A DNA stretch of 33,385 bases, taken from the IMG/VR virus record IMGVR_UViG_3300025082_002804, positions 1-33,385 of that record; one strand, written 5' to 3'. The notes below the pieces were generated by a model, which was given only the letters and a program-made list of their open reading frames with translations, was not told the DNA's origin and did no database searches. The DNA is from a virus. Below, piece by piece: positions 1-10,500 of the stretch (its first letter is position 1; each line of letters opens with the position of its first letter). A program made the position numbers and the translations under genes.

Positions 1-763
1 TTGCACCAGCGCCGCCCGTAGTATCCCCGCCATTTGCTGCAGGAATCGTAATCGTAATCGTACAATCGCCGCCATCTGCAACTACACCAGTTGTATCAAT
101 TGCGTCGACGGCAGTAGCTTGAATTCGTTCGATGCCATTCCAGAGGTCGAAAATAACTTCTTTTTCGGTTTTTGTGAGATCGAAGGCATCCTTCTTCATC
201 CAAAATTCTACAGTGGCGCCCTTGCTTAAAAGGTCAAATTGTAAGTTATTGGTTCGGTTTAAGGCAGTTTCGTAATAGTTTGCGCCGGTAAGCTGAGTTG
301 AATAGGGGGACATCCCGTCAGGATTGGGGTGAGGTCCGCCTTTGAGAAAAATGTATTCTACATCTGCAGGAAGTCCATAACCTTCCTTCTTAGCAGAGAC
401 GTTGCCCCACTCACCGGCCGACATATTAATATATCCATTGGTGCGCGGATATTCATTCTCGAAAACATGAAGATCTAAATAAGTGGATTTATTCTCCCAC
501 TCTAATCTTTCGCGGAGCGATCCATCATAAGGATAATCCTCATAAATGCGCCGTAGCGACTGAGCGTAATACTCTTCTGCAGAGCCATACCGGGCGAAGT
601 TTTTAGGATATTTAAAATTAACCCGGGGAATAAACCGCTCTTCGCGGATTATATCCTCGGTATGATATGCAGCAGATTCTACTTCTTCGCCTATTTCGCC
701 AGCGGATTTGTTCGATAGTGCTTGAAGAGATTTTGCTTTTTCGTAGTAGTCCTTTAAACTCAT
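1..763 (-). CDS. Virion/tail protein with LamG-like start, 3' end outside window
   Basis: The N-terminal 254 residues are in the window and the frame is open through base 1, so the C-terminus is missing. The start ATG is at 763-761, 10 nt after the stop of the preceding structural gene, with no strong Shine-Dalgarno, so coupled translation is likely. Residues 1-140 are polar and Tyr/Glu-rich. From about residue 185 the pattern (an NNLQ-F-LL segment, then ATVEFWMKKDAFD, then EKEVIFDLWNG) resembles the opening strands of a LamG/concanavalin-A-like beta-sandwich, a fold common in phage adhesins and tail-associated proteins. As the last gene of the baseplate block it is probably a tail or baseplate-peripheral component that may bind glycans. 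The fold is inferred from pattern only; the placement as a structural gene is better supported than the domain. Confidence 0.7.
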   Translation of the reverse strand, partial: MSLKDYYEKAKSLQALSNKSAGEIGEEVESAAYHTEDIIREERFIPRVNFKYPKNFARYGSAEEYYAQSLRRIYEDYPYDGSLRERLEWENKSTYLDLHVFENEYPRTNGYINMSAGEWGNVSAKKEGYGLPADVEYIFLKGGPHPNPDGMSPYSTQLTGANYYETALNRTNNLQFDLLSKGATVEFWMKKDAFDLTKTEKEVIFDLWNGIERIQATAVDAIDTTGVVADGGDCTITITIPAANGGDTTGGAGA

Positions 764-773
764 GCTTTAATTA

Positions 774-2318
774 TCAATCAACTCTAAATTTGAACGTTTG
801 TGGTTGTTCTTGCCATGCTCCTATACTATCATTATAATAGGATAAATTTATCGTATACATATATCCAGCTTCCAATAGTGACATGTCGAGATCGAAATAG
901 TTACCTTGCTTATCGTATGACAAATATGTACTGTATTCCGAACCTGTGCCATATGGGACCGCATTATAGTTATCAGTGACCCGGCGCACATTGTATGAGG
1001 CACTCGTAATAATATCAGTTGGATTATTTGCGTTAGCCTTTACATAGATGGTGGGATTCCAATTTCTATCGCGCACAAAGAATCTAAATCGAGCTGTGTC
1101 AGCAGTCGAATAAGATTTTTTGAGATTTCTACAGCTAGTAATTCTTTGGAAGGTCGGCGCCGTGTCGTAGGTGGGCATGTGCTCCGGGAAGATCGAGCCA
1201 GTAAAATACTGGATTGTCCCGAGACCCAGGGGTGCACCGGTGGTGTCGTTATGCCACACATCATACATGACGGTCAACCCCTTTGGTAGATCCGTCGAAA
1301 GTGCTGCAGTTATGGCCATGTCGGCGGAATAAACCCCCCTGGATACCCAAGAAGCTGTCGTATTGAAATTGCCGTCATATAGAGTTAACTTTGAGCCGGT
1401 AGGGGCGGTCGAACCTGAGAAAAGAGAAACCATCAGAGTGTTCCCGTTTTCAACCACAGGAATGTTTACCAAACGGCCGCGTACGTAATTGTATAAATAT
1501 AGTTTATTAATGTTGTCCTGAGCAGGCGCCAGAGAGCTAGAATAATAGAAATTTTCTCGATCGTCCGAGACACGAGAATCCCAGCGTGCTTCGATAACCG
1601 GGCGCTTGAAAAAGAATTCAGTTGAACGCGCAAAAAACTTCTTGGTATAATAGGACTGTTGGGCTCCGGTAGGATTATCAATCAGGACGGAAGTGTCAGC
1701 GCCAGTTGAACTAGAAAAATAAGCTTCATCGGTGGTTGCGAGGCGAATTCCAAATCCATAGTTGTCATAGGTGCTGTCGACCCATTGCTCAACAATTCTG
1801 GTTACATCTAGCTCAATATCTTCATAACCGCGCTCGAACGTAATAGAATAAGTTGAGCCCGGGTCAGTCGTGATATAATCTCCTCCAATGCTGGTCCAAT
1901 CAACGGAATCAGTTGCTCTGAGCCAGTTAGAAGTTCCGAGATCCTTGTATTCATCCATATCGAGACCGGTACCCTCTGTCCAAGACCGAGACACGGGCGC
2001 GACCGTCAAATTAAAATCTTGTGGTAAGGTGAAAGGATGTGCTGCATTATAGACTCGTAAGTAGAATGAAACACTACCAGACGCCGGAATGCTGCCGGCT
2101 GCACGATCCGAGATGATAGAAGTAATAGGGAACCGCATAAGAGCGCGTGAAAGCTCTTGAGATTGTCCGGCAGATCCAGAGGTTTGTCCATAAATAGAGA
2201 AAATTTCAATGGAATCGGCATATCCCATATTAGATCCCGTACCGCGAGTAGAGAGATCAGCTTCATAAGCATTAGTGATAGTAGTGTCGGCATCTGCGAC
2301 GTAACGAGCAATGGCCAT
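774..2318 (-). CDS. Structural protein with DNRLRE/CBM96-like N-terminal domain
   Basis: This is a 514-residue protein. Its ATG overlaps the stop of the gp6-like gene (TAATG), with AAAGGA about 11 nt upstream inside that gene. Residues 1-230 resemble the DNRLRE/CBM96-type beta-sandwich: an opening ADADTTI strand, a Gly-Ser-rich N-x-G-x-A stretch, then SRALMRFPITSI, then an SFYLRVYNA strand, then a W-x-EGTG turn. This fold occurs in extracellular carbohydrate-associated proteins. The remainder is Tyr/Thr/Ser-rich and beta-predicted, with no membrane segment or catalytic motif visible. Its place just downstream of the gp6 and gp25 wedge genes suggests a baseplate or tail-fibre-attachment component. 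Calling it a virion protein is inference from context and composition; the domain resemblance is moderate. Confidence 0.75.
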   Translation of the reverse strand: MAIARYVADADTTITNAYEADLSTRGTGSNMGYADSIEIFSIYGQTSGSAGQSQELSRALMRFPITSIISDRAAGSIPASGSVSFYLRVYNAAHPFTLPQDFNLTVAPVSRSWTEGTGLDMDEYKDLGTSNWLRATDSVDWTSIGGDYITTDPGSTYSITFERGYEDIELDVTRIVEQWVDSTYDNYGFGIRLATTDEAYFSSSTGADTSVLIDNPTGAQQSYYTKKFFARSTEFFFKRPVIEARWDSRVSDDRENFYYSSSLAPAQDNINKLYLYNYVRGRLVNIPVVENGNTLMVSLFSGSTAPTGSKLTLYDGNFNTTASWVSRGVYSADMAITAALSTDLPKGLTVMYDVWHNDTTGAPLGLGTIQYFTGSIFPEHMPTYDTAPTFQRITSCRNLKKSYSTADTARFRFFVRDRNWNPTIYVKANANNPTDIITSASYNVRRVTDNYNAVPYGTGSEYSTYLSYDKQGNYFDLDMSLLEAGYMYTINLSYYNDSIGAWQEQPQTFKFRVD

Positions 2319-4114
2319 TATCTAATCGATCCTTTAATATCAGTGTTTGGGAACTTTAACTCAAACACAGTTGTCTCGTGGGCTCTAATCATACGACCAT
2401 CCGAAGACAGATTACTATAAAAATCATAGTTGCTTTCTGAATAGGGTCCGCCTTGTTTAGCGACAATCTGAACATCGTAGACATCTAAAATACCCGGTAC
2501 CTTGAGCAACTCACGAAAAACATCAGAAATCACTATGCTTTCTCCAATATCATATGGTCTATCATTATAGTACGCAGCCAGTCGATTGTTGGCTTTATTA
2601 AGAATAGTGTACCTATTGGCAGTTGTTTCGAGTGCAACTTGATATTTAATTCCAAAATTTACTACTTCTGCATCTAGGATGTCTAGCGTATCATTAACCA
2701 TTCTATATTGTCCAAGCCAATTTTTAAGATTATTTTTTAAAGTAGAGTTTGAAGCAATGAGCTTTCCGCTACTGTCGGTTGAAATAACATAAAGGTTAAG
2801 ATTCCTCTTAAACTCATCGAAATCCTTCACAATTCGAGCGCGGTGGATTGCTCCAAAAGCCCCGGGCATGCCATATACAATGGCTTGATAATCTTCAGCC
2901 GTTACCGCGCGGTTCTGTGCAGCGAAGTGTCCTCGTACGCGTTCTCGTACTTCCGTAGCTGAAGGAAGATTAATGCTCCCCACAAATGGTTGTTCGTTAG
3001 TTACTTCCAACGAGCTTGCCACACTATCACGCGTACTCCTTACAAGATTAGCCTGATCTAGAAATCGGAATGTTGCGCTGGTAACACTTGTAACAGTACT
3101 AACTGCAGCATTTACGTCTACATTTGAATTAAGTCGATATGAGATGCGCAAGGTTGTATTAGCTGGGGCAATACCAAATTTGTCTGTACTTATTAATTGA
3201 GTAGGATCAAAATCACTATCAGTGATGTAATTTCTACCATTTAGGTCAAGCATAAGCGACGTCGGGTCAAGAACTGAATTACTCAGCAGCTCGGAGTCGG
3301 AGCCATATCCAAATTGTAGAAAGGATTCAGTAGCTGTTTGTTCTAATACAAAACGACGCGCGACGGGAACAGGCTTAAGGATGCTAGCTACCGTGGAACT
3401 ATTGGAGTCAGTATTGCGAATCGCTTTATAAATTGTATTTTGGGATAGATTATCTACTTGATAATATTCATGACCCTCGGTGTCAGTGACACTCATCACC
3501 TCGGCGACATTTGCTCGCGATAAATTAACTTTCAAAAATCGCTGGAAATTTCCAATGGTCCGCTCTTCAACAGCTGCATGCCCAGAGACTGCTCGACCCA
3601 AAGCACGAATAATATATGATGTAGCATCCCCATTCGTTGGGTTCGATTCGCCGGAAACAACTTGATTAAAAGGTTTAGAAAAATCAACATCTTCCAGAAG
3701 GGTATAAGACCCTCCTCCTGTGGATCCAAAAACAGATCCGGCGCGCATCGTGCCGGCGTATCTCAGGTCTGGTCCACCGCCAACATTTGCTGCAGGTACC
3801 TTAATATAAAAAGTTAAAACTCCATAAGCGGAAGGGCTAGTTGGAAGCCTAAAACCAAACTGTCGCGCGTGGCGCACGACATTACTATATTGAATGGCAG
3901 AATCTAGAAAGCTTTCATTTGCCTGGTAATCTACGTAAAAGGACAGGATGTCACCTATATAGGCGACCGTATCCAGCATAAGAGAACCAAAAGAGGCTTC
4001 GCTGAAGTCTTTATAAGTATTGGGATAATATCGTTTTGCGTAATTTTCAAGATCTTTACGAATCGAATCAAAATCGCGGCTGGTATAATCTATAGCTTGT
4101 AGTTTCTTTGGCAT
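2318..4114 (-). CDS. Baseplate wedge protein, T4 gp6-like (baseplate J family)
   Basis: The protein has 598 residues (T4 gp6 is about 660). The N-terminal part (about residues 8-110) carries the hallmark of T4-type wedge gp6 proteins: IDYTSRDFDSIRKDL, then a stretch ending in FGSLMLDTVAYIGDILSFY, then YQANESFLDSA and RQFGFRLP. The middle is beta-rich. The region from about residue 390 (ATEVRERVRGHFAAQNRAVTAEDYQAIV) matches the baseplate-J-type core that trimerises around the hub. gp6 dimers form the inner wedge ring with gp7 and gp53, and gp25 clamps onto them. The gene follows gp25 by about 25 nt, as is usual for a wedge operon. The identification rests on these motifs and on synteny and is the firmest of the structural calls. 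Confidence 0.92.
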   Translation of the reverse strand: MPKKLQAIDYTSRDFDSIRKDLENYAKRYYPNTYKDFSEASFGSLMLDTVAYIGDILSFYVDYQANESFLDSAIQYSNVVRHARQFGFRLPTSPSAYGVLTFYIKVPAANVGGGPDLRYAGTMRAGSVFGSTGGGSYTLLEDVDFSKPFNQVVSGESNPTNGDATSYIIRALGRAVSGHAAVEERTIGNFQRFLKVNLSRANVAEVMSVTDTEGHEYYQVDNLSQNTIYKAIRNTDSNSSTVASILKPVPVARRFVLEQTATESFLQFGYGSDSELLSNSVLDPTSLMLDLNGRNYITDSDFDPTQLISTDKFGIAPANTTLRISYRLNSNVDVNAAVSTVTSVTSATFRFLDQANLVRSTRDSVASSLEVTNEQPFVGSINLPSATEVRERVRGHFAAQNRAVTAEDYQAIVYGMPGAFGAIHRARIVKDFDEFKRNLNLYVISTDSSGKLIASNSTLKNNLKNWLGQYRMVNDTLDILDAEVVNFGIKYQVALETTANRYTILNKANNRLAAYYNDRPYDIGESIVISDVFRELLKVPGILDVYDVQIVAKQGGPYSESNYDFYSNLSSDGRMIRAHETTVFELKFPNTDIKGSIR

Positions 4115-4139
4115 GGGAAAAGTCCGTTATTAATTAGTT

Positions 4140-4523
4140 CTAAAATCCAATTTGCAGGGTAGTAGTTACCTGCAAGGGAAGAATTGTAAATTCTATGGCA
4201 ATCGATAATTGGTGTGGATGTAGGTCTAGTTCGTGTTCTGGGATTGAAAAATCAATCTTATTGAGCTGTATAAAGGGCAAATAAGTTTTAGTTTGTTGAA
4301 CAATACGATCGTTGATATCTGAGTATGTACGGGGCCCGTTATTTTCAAAGAAGTAATGTTTAATCCCTACTCCAAAGTCTGGATTCATAATACGTTCCCC
4401 GGGGCTTGTCAAAAGCAGCATTTTGAAATTCTGCTTTGCCACGTGGGTATAGTTTTTAAGCAATCCATATGCTCCGTCTACAGGGCTGACTAATAATGGT
4501 AATCTCGGTGATATTCCAGACAT
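4140..4523 (-). CDS. Baseplate wedge protein, gp25-like (GPW/gp25 family)
   Basis: The 127-residue length matches T4 gp25 (132). The family core is clear at about residues 31-54: NFKMLLLTSPGERIMNPDFG followed by VGI, then a helix and the FFEN/ND-I segment. The C-terminal half alternates beta strands (SIAIEFTILPLQVTT), as expected for this lysozyme-like but non-enzymatic fold. gp25 bridges the gp6 dimers to the inner tail ring and is present in contractile injection systems generally. The start at 4523 has a strong AAGGAG about 8 nt upstream. It lies between the giant structural gene and the gp6-like gene, in the same operon. Confidence 0.93.
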   Translation of the reverse strand: MSGISPRLPLLVSPVDGAYGLLKNYTHVAKQNFKMLLLTSPGERIMNPDFGVGIKHYFFENNGPRTYSDINDRIVQQTKTYLPFIQLNKIDFSIPEHELDLHPHQLSIAIEFTILPLQVTTTLQIGF

Positions 4524-4544
4524 TCTATTCTCTCCTTTCTATAA

Positions 4545-7500
4545 TTAACATCGTTCTCCAGATTGTTCCTCAGAAACATTTGTCGGTCCATCGGTGGCGG
4601 TTCCGTCTTCATCGGGAGTAAGGGCGTCTTCCAGTTCTTTACCCAATAGCATCAGCAGAAGGTATACAATACCGAAAGGCCCGGGCGGCAACATCAGAAG
4701 ACCCAAGAGTGTGCCAGTGAAGTCCACCCCATCCATGCTGAACTTGGGGAATATGGAGCCTCTCAGATCATCCGGAATAGTGTTGCGGGGATCGCGGGGA
4801 TCTGGGTCGCCTTGCGCATATGTAAGTATCGAGTCAGGAAACACCATCCCCTCGTCCTTCGTCTTTTTGAAGTCAACAGGGTTACCAATGAAGGCAGCAA
4901 AACTGTTTGATCCGGGTCCCAAGTTGGGGGAGGTATTTCCATCTGGCAATCCCACAAAATTCTCCCAATCGGGGGAGTTCTTCGGACCGTTGCCAAGGTT
5001 AAACCCGGTTTTCGCATCTTGCATGCCCATTTCCAGAAGACAGAACAAGAGCTTCATGATATTCTCGCCCTTGAGGTTTGGTAAAATACCGCCGCCGGTA
5101 CCGGCTTGCGCCTCTAAGTGCGCTTCGGCTTGCTCGGTCAGGGCTCGTTCTAGAGCATCCCACGTGGCGTCATCCATCGCGCCGTCCATGGAAACGGTCG
5201 TGGCCCAATCTTGTCCTACGGCCCATGTTTGAAGTGCTTCGACAGAGATCTTTGTTCTATCGCCGAATCGTCCATCCACTTCCCAGCCAGGCAGGGAGCT
5301 CCAATGACCAATACTGAGGACACTCGGAGGATCCTGGGTGGCAGCTAACCCCTGTAGCTTGGCTTGTAAAATACGTACGTCTTCGTTTACTACATTAGGT
5401 CCGGGGTCGACCTCGCTCAAGGGCGGGCGGCTTGCCGGCAATTCAGCGAGGGATGCTTGGATTTCCGCGGCAGCCGCATCAAGATCGGCTTGATTGAGGG
5501 TAGTTCCATGTTGGGCAGTGCTATAACGCGGAACGGCGTTATCAGCAAGTCGTTGGATAAGAGTGGGCGACGTGACTCTTGTGGCATTCTCCCAAGATTC
5601 ACTGGCGGCGCGCTTTCGAGTTGCCCAAAAAGTCTCATCGCCGGCGAGGTTGGTGAATGTAGCGTAATCATTGACGACATCTCCTGGAATTTTATATTCC
5701 ACCAAACCGCGTAGTTGTTCCGGGAGTGAAGAATAGTAGTCAGCTGCATTGAGCGGTACTGCGTTCACTTCCAAATCAGCAGTATTGATGCCGGTGGCGC
5801 CGCCGCCGGGTGGGAGAGAGGTCCATTTTGTTGTAAAGCCTCGCGTTCGGACCATCCATTCTCCTCCGGGTGCCCGGGCATACTCTAGCTCGGGGTCATC
5901 ATCATATGTATACATCTGTGTGCCTGCCGGCGCGTTGTCGGCATACGCAGGCCCGTCTTGTCCTGCTCCTGTGGGTCCCTGCTGCATCTGCGGCGCGGGT
6001 CCATCTCGAAGAAATCTAACCGGAGGAGACACATCCATACCCTTGGCCATTTCATTGAAAGCTATAGCAGTGACCTCTCGAATGATCTTTGTGATTCCCA
6101 CATGAGGGTCCATTGTCTCAGCAACACCACGCAAAATATTAATGGGGGTCTCAATAAGCATCTTAAGAATAAAATCTCTCGCGGATGTCGTGAGCCCCGC
6201 AAGAGGATCCTCGGGATCCTTCCCTGCAGCGGCAAGTGCTTGGGGAGAAGCCGTTCTCCTGGGAGGCTGTGGGGTCTGGTTGAGAATTGAATCTATATAT
6301 ATCCCCAGGCAGCGATCTTTTGCGCCTTGTAAGATATTATCCATCTTAGGGAAGAAGTTGCTTGTCAAATAAAAGTTCTCTAATATTGGAACCAAAGAGG
6401 TCACCGAACGGTTGATCGACTTATCAAAATAATCCTTGAATACTGGGTCATTAACAATAAGCTCCAGTTCGGAATCGCTAACCGTGGTGCCATAATTAGA
6501 TAACAAAGTCTGTAGTACGGGGCGCTGGACTTCTTCAAAGTAGGGACCGCCCTGAGGATTATCGAGGGTGGGTGGTTCAGGATTCTCGATGCGCCGCAGT
6601 ACTGCCTCGGACTCTAGGGTGTCAATAGATGGACTGAGGGGCAACTCCGCGGTCGGTGATAATGATGTCAACACGTAGCGGCTAAGCTCCATACCATGCA
6701 ATTTATGATCGCTCCTGGTGCCCCCCGACGACTTGTTATAGAATGGAGTGGCGCCTCCAAAGATATCCTCGATGGAGCCTGGTTGATCATCTTGTGCGCC
6801 GGATCCGTGGTGCACGGTGGGCATGTAATAAACGATATTATACTTAAATCTTAGATTTGTAAACTCTAAAGCCAACTGGAAGTCGACGCCGGCTATCCAT
6901 GCGCCGCGCATGAGCTGATTATACAGAACCTGTTCGAATAAATCTTTTTCGAGCCCATATTCAAAGCCTGTAGTTTTTTCGAATATCTGTGGTATTCCCT
7001 CATTATTAGTTGACACCACTGAATCCCAGACAACCTGTCTTTCTAAAACTATTTTTCCATATTTCATTTTGCGATTAAAGCCACGCCAGACGGCTGGCGA
7101 TAGCGACGCCTGGTGCTTGATGCCCTCTGAACCACCAAAATATGATGGAATATTATTCAGCAGCTGGGGGCGCGCGGTATCGCCCTCGGGCGACCCAGGT
7201 TGTACCGTCGGCAATGAAGGATAAAATTTATTCATTGGGGCGTCTGTATCCGAGTCATGTTGACGAACTTGTAGCATGGGGGGATCGAGGGCGCCCGGTC
7301 TATATTGTGTTCCTACAATACGCGCTCCGAAGAACGACGGAACCACCGTCAACACATCCTCCACAAACACTCGGTCGAAATCTTTAGGGCTTGTCAGGCT
7401 TGAGGATCGTTTGACTGCGTTTGCCACGGCGCAGCGGGATTTGGTAATACGATCCTTCGTCATATATTCGATAATTGCCGGCACATCTGATTGTCGAAAG

Positions 7501-10500
7501 CGCTTGGTGGGAGGAAATACCACATTACCGTCAGTATCCAGAAGCCCTCCCTGATTGATTACAGTGGCTCGTTGAATCTTCTTATTATAATACTTCACCA
7601 AATTTTCGCCCACAATCGGCTTTGTCTCAATAAGGCTTTGTACTTGGTTTCTTATATTAACAGCCATGAATTCTTTAATAGTCCCCATAGTCAGGAGATC
7701 ATCAATTTCAAAGGCCGAAAAAACGAAGATATTCTTTACTACGAACTGAGCAATATGAATCTGAAGCAGTACTAAGAATGAAAAGTGTCTGACCACATCT
7801 CTAATTTGAGTGCCCTGAGGATTGAGATCGTCGGGGTCTGCCCCATCATGACACAATGCTTGAAGTAATTCTTCATTTACCTCGTCCAAGATAGATGTTC
7901 CACAAGCCGAAGTGCCAGGTCCCATGTCCAGCAAATCTGCCACGTTGTCCGGAATACAGCCTCGATTATCAAAGAAAAAGTTTAATGAATCCAGACGGGG
8001 GGTGTCAAAAATTCCATTCTTCAAAATGAAATCAAACATTGTCTCGGCGTGTCCCGCATACAGTGCGGGAAACAGAATAGAAGATATTGTAGCTTGACTT
8101 TCTTTGCGACGTCCTTGGTGACCGGCTAGATCGTAGTCCGAGCCGGCATCTGGGTTTTTAGCCATTATCTGTGCTGCGACCTGCCAACTATCCCCAGATA
8201 CCCCGGCGAGTGTCGTTACATTATTAGCCCGCAACTTTGAATACAAAACAGAAGCAAAAGGAGTCACATAAGTATTCATGTCAAACTGAGCAGTAGAATT
8301 CGAATAATCGCGACTTAAAGACTCATCAGCAGAAAATTGTGATAAAAAGCTATTTCCAAATAAATTAGAATTCATACTAAACTGAACGTCCGCGCCTGCA
8401 GAGGAAGCCGGCAAGAAAGTAAGGCGTAGATAATCATCTGGCGTATTAGAATCTCGAACAACAAATTTAGGGATAATTTTACCTCCCACTCGCACTGGGT
8501 CCCCAGTGGTCTCATCAATGAGGTTACCCTCTTCCTCTATAAAAGGTACTGCCTTTGTGGGAAACCTATAATCAAGCGTGAGAGGCAGCCAGCCGCCCGA
8601 GCTACGTGGTGCGGCGCTCGTAGCCTTTAGATGACCGAAGTTGTTATTCACGTCGGTCGTGGGATCCGGGAGTGACGAGTTGGTGGTAGCCAGAGTCTTA
8701 ATATCAGATAGGTTTATGTCCGGGTCAGCGCCGTTCCATGCAGGAGCGATTGCGCCAAAGGCCACTTCGGCTGACTGTTTATCGATGTATGCCGCAAAAT
8801 CCTCACGAAATGACACAGGAAATTCATATTGAGTGGCTACAGATGACAAGCCTGCAGCTGAATTGGCTGCAGCAGAAAGTTCGGATAGGCGCCGGTCGAT
8901 GTCTCGAATTGCGTTAATAAAGCCAGGATCCCGAGTAAAATTTAAGAGGACGCTTATTATTGCCGAGGTTATGCCCACTATATCTTGTCCTTCCGCCCCC
9001 AAGAGGGTGGCGACGTCACAATATTGGTCAAGGTTCTCAATTTTCTCTTGAATTGTCGCGAAAACATCAGTAACTTTTTTCATTATGTCATCTGCCTTGT
9101 CAGCTGCAGCCGCATCCAGATCAGGCCCGAACTCGGAGAATTGATCCGGACCCTGTCCGGTGCCGCCCAATAAGCCTGCCGCCTGCAAGGTGTCAGCTAT
9201 CTTTGATGATGACTTGCTGGAGGTTATCACCGGCTCTTTTAAAATTTGAAGCGCCGCGGACAGTCCATTAACAAACTCTATCTCGACTGCCTCTTGGACG
9301 GACTCCAAAAATGACGGGATCGTGGAGCTGACCAATGGGTTGTTGATGTAATCCTCCCGCAACGGACACTGTAAGTTATACGGGAATGGGCTGTCCAACT
9401 CCATGCCATTCGTCGCCAGATCTTCCAAAATCTTGTCAATAAGTTCTGGGGCTTTCTCTTCTACCAAACAAATATTATCAATATTAGCATTGTAAAGATC
9501 GGTGGCAATTTTGTTGCACAAATCTGTTATGTCGACAAAGCGCGATAGATTAGCAAAAAAACTCAAGACTGCGGTTGGGGTATTCAGATTTTGTTGGATC
9601 TGTAGATCAGGATAGGTCAGGTTAAAATCTACTATTTTATCTAATGTAAAATCGGTTACCTGAGAGCGGTCGGTAAACAAAAAACAAATCTCCATCGAGG
9701 TCAGGATCACAGAAAGATCTGATAAATATCCCCTATTGATGCCGTCTCCAAGCACCTGTTCTGGCGTTAGACCGTCGTTCCCAAACATCTGATCTAGAGC
9801 TGACTCATTAGATATCGCCGGGGCATCTTTAAAATTCTGGTCCAAATTGTCTCTTACCAGATCTCCAACGTCAGTGGCTCCTTCGTCTTGAGCATATGGA
9901 TTATTAATTTTACAAAGTTCTTTTAATAAAGCAGCCAAAGCCTTAATTACTTCCATCGCGCCTTTCATCAAAGAGTCAAGTATGCTCTTCTTTAGTGATT
10001 CCCACAACTCCTTATCGAGCGTGGGCGGCTCAAACATTTTCTTATCTGGCTTCGGCAGTTTTATGCTCGACTTGGGGGGTTTGGGGGGGCGCCCAAGTTG
10101 CGCCAGGCGAATCTTAGCTGCTGTTACCGCAATATCGGTAGCAGCGTCCTTGATGAGTCCGCCCCCTTGCTGTATGCCAGCTTGAGTTTGCTGCAGGGCA
10201 CCTTGGGCGGCTCTTCCAATTCTTGCAAAAGAAGGTGCCAAGCCAAATGTGGCGCATATCATAGCTTCCATGGCAAGCTCTTGGATTCCTATTTTTCGTA
10301 TGAACTGTCCCAAGGGGGAATTTTTCTTGATTCCCACTCCCTCTGGACTTCCTTCTAAGAATCCAATAATAATCTTATTAATATCCTTCGCGGTACTAAA
10401 CGCCATTTTCTTTTTAGCAGCCTTTAGCTTCTTTTGAAATTCAGGATTTTCAAGCACCTCTCTCTTATATCTCTCCAGTTGTTCGGGTGTCAGGAATGCT

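Noticed and set aside
44-61. Short tandem repeat of an ATCGTA-like unit
   Set aside because: It only encodes alternating Ile/Thr (TITIT) in the first structural gene and is too short to be a separate element.
3636-3656. GGGTTCGATTCGCCGG resembles a tRNA T-arm
   Set aside because: It lies inside the conserved gp6-like frame and I see no acceptor stem, anticodon arm or D-arm at the required spacing.
4594-5232. 212-residue plus-strand open frame
   Set aside because: It is a shadow of the giant structural gene on the other strand, with Ser/Pro/Arg-rich composition, no ribosome site, and no domain.
5749-6105. 118-residue plus-strand open frame
   Set aside because: It is also antisense to the G+C-richer linker region of the giant gene; the low stop frequency is due to base composition.
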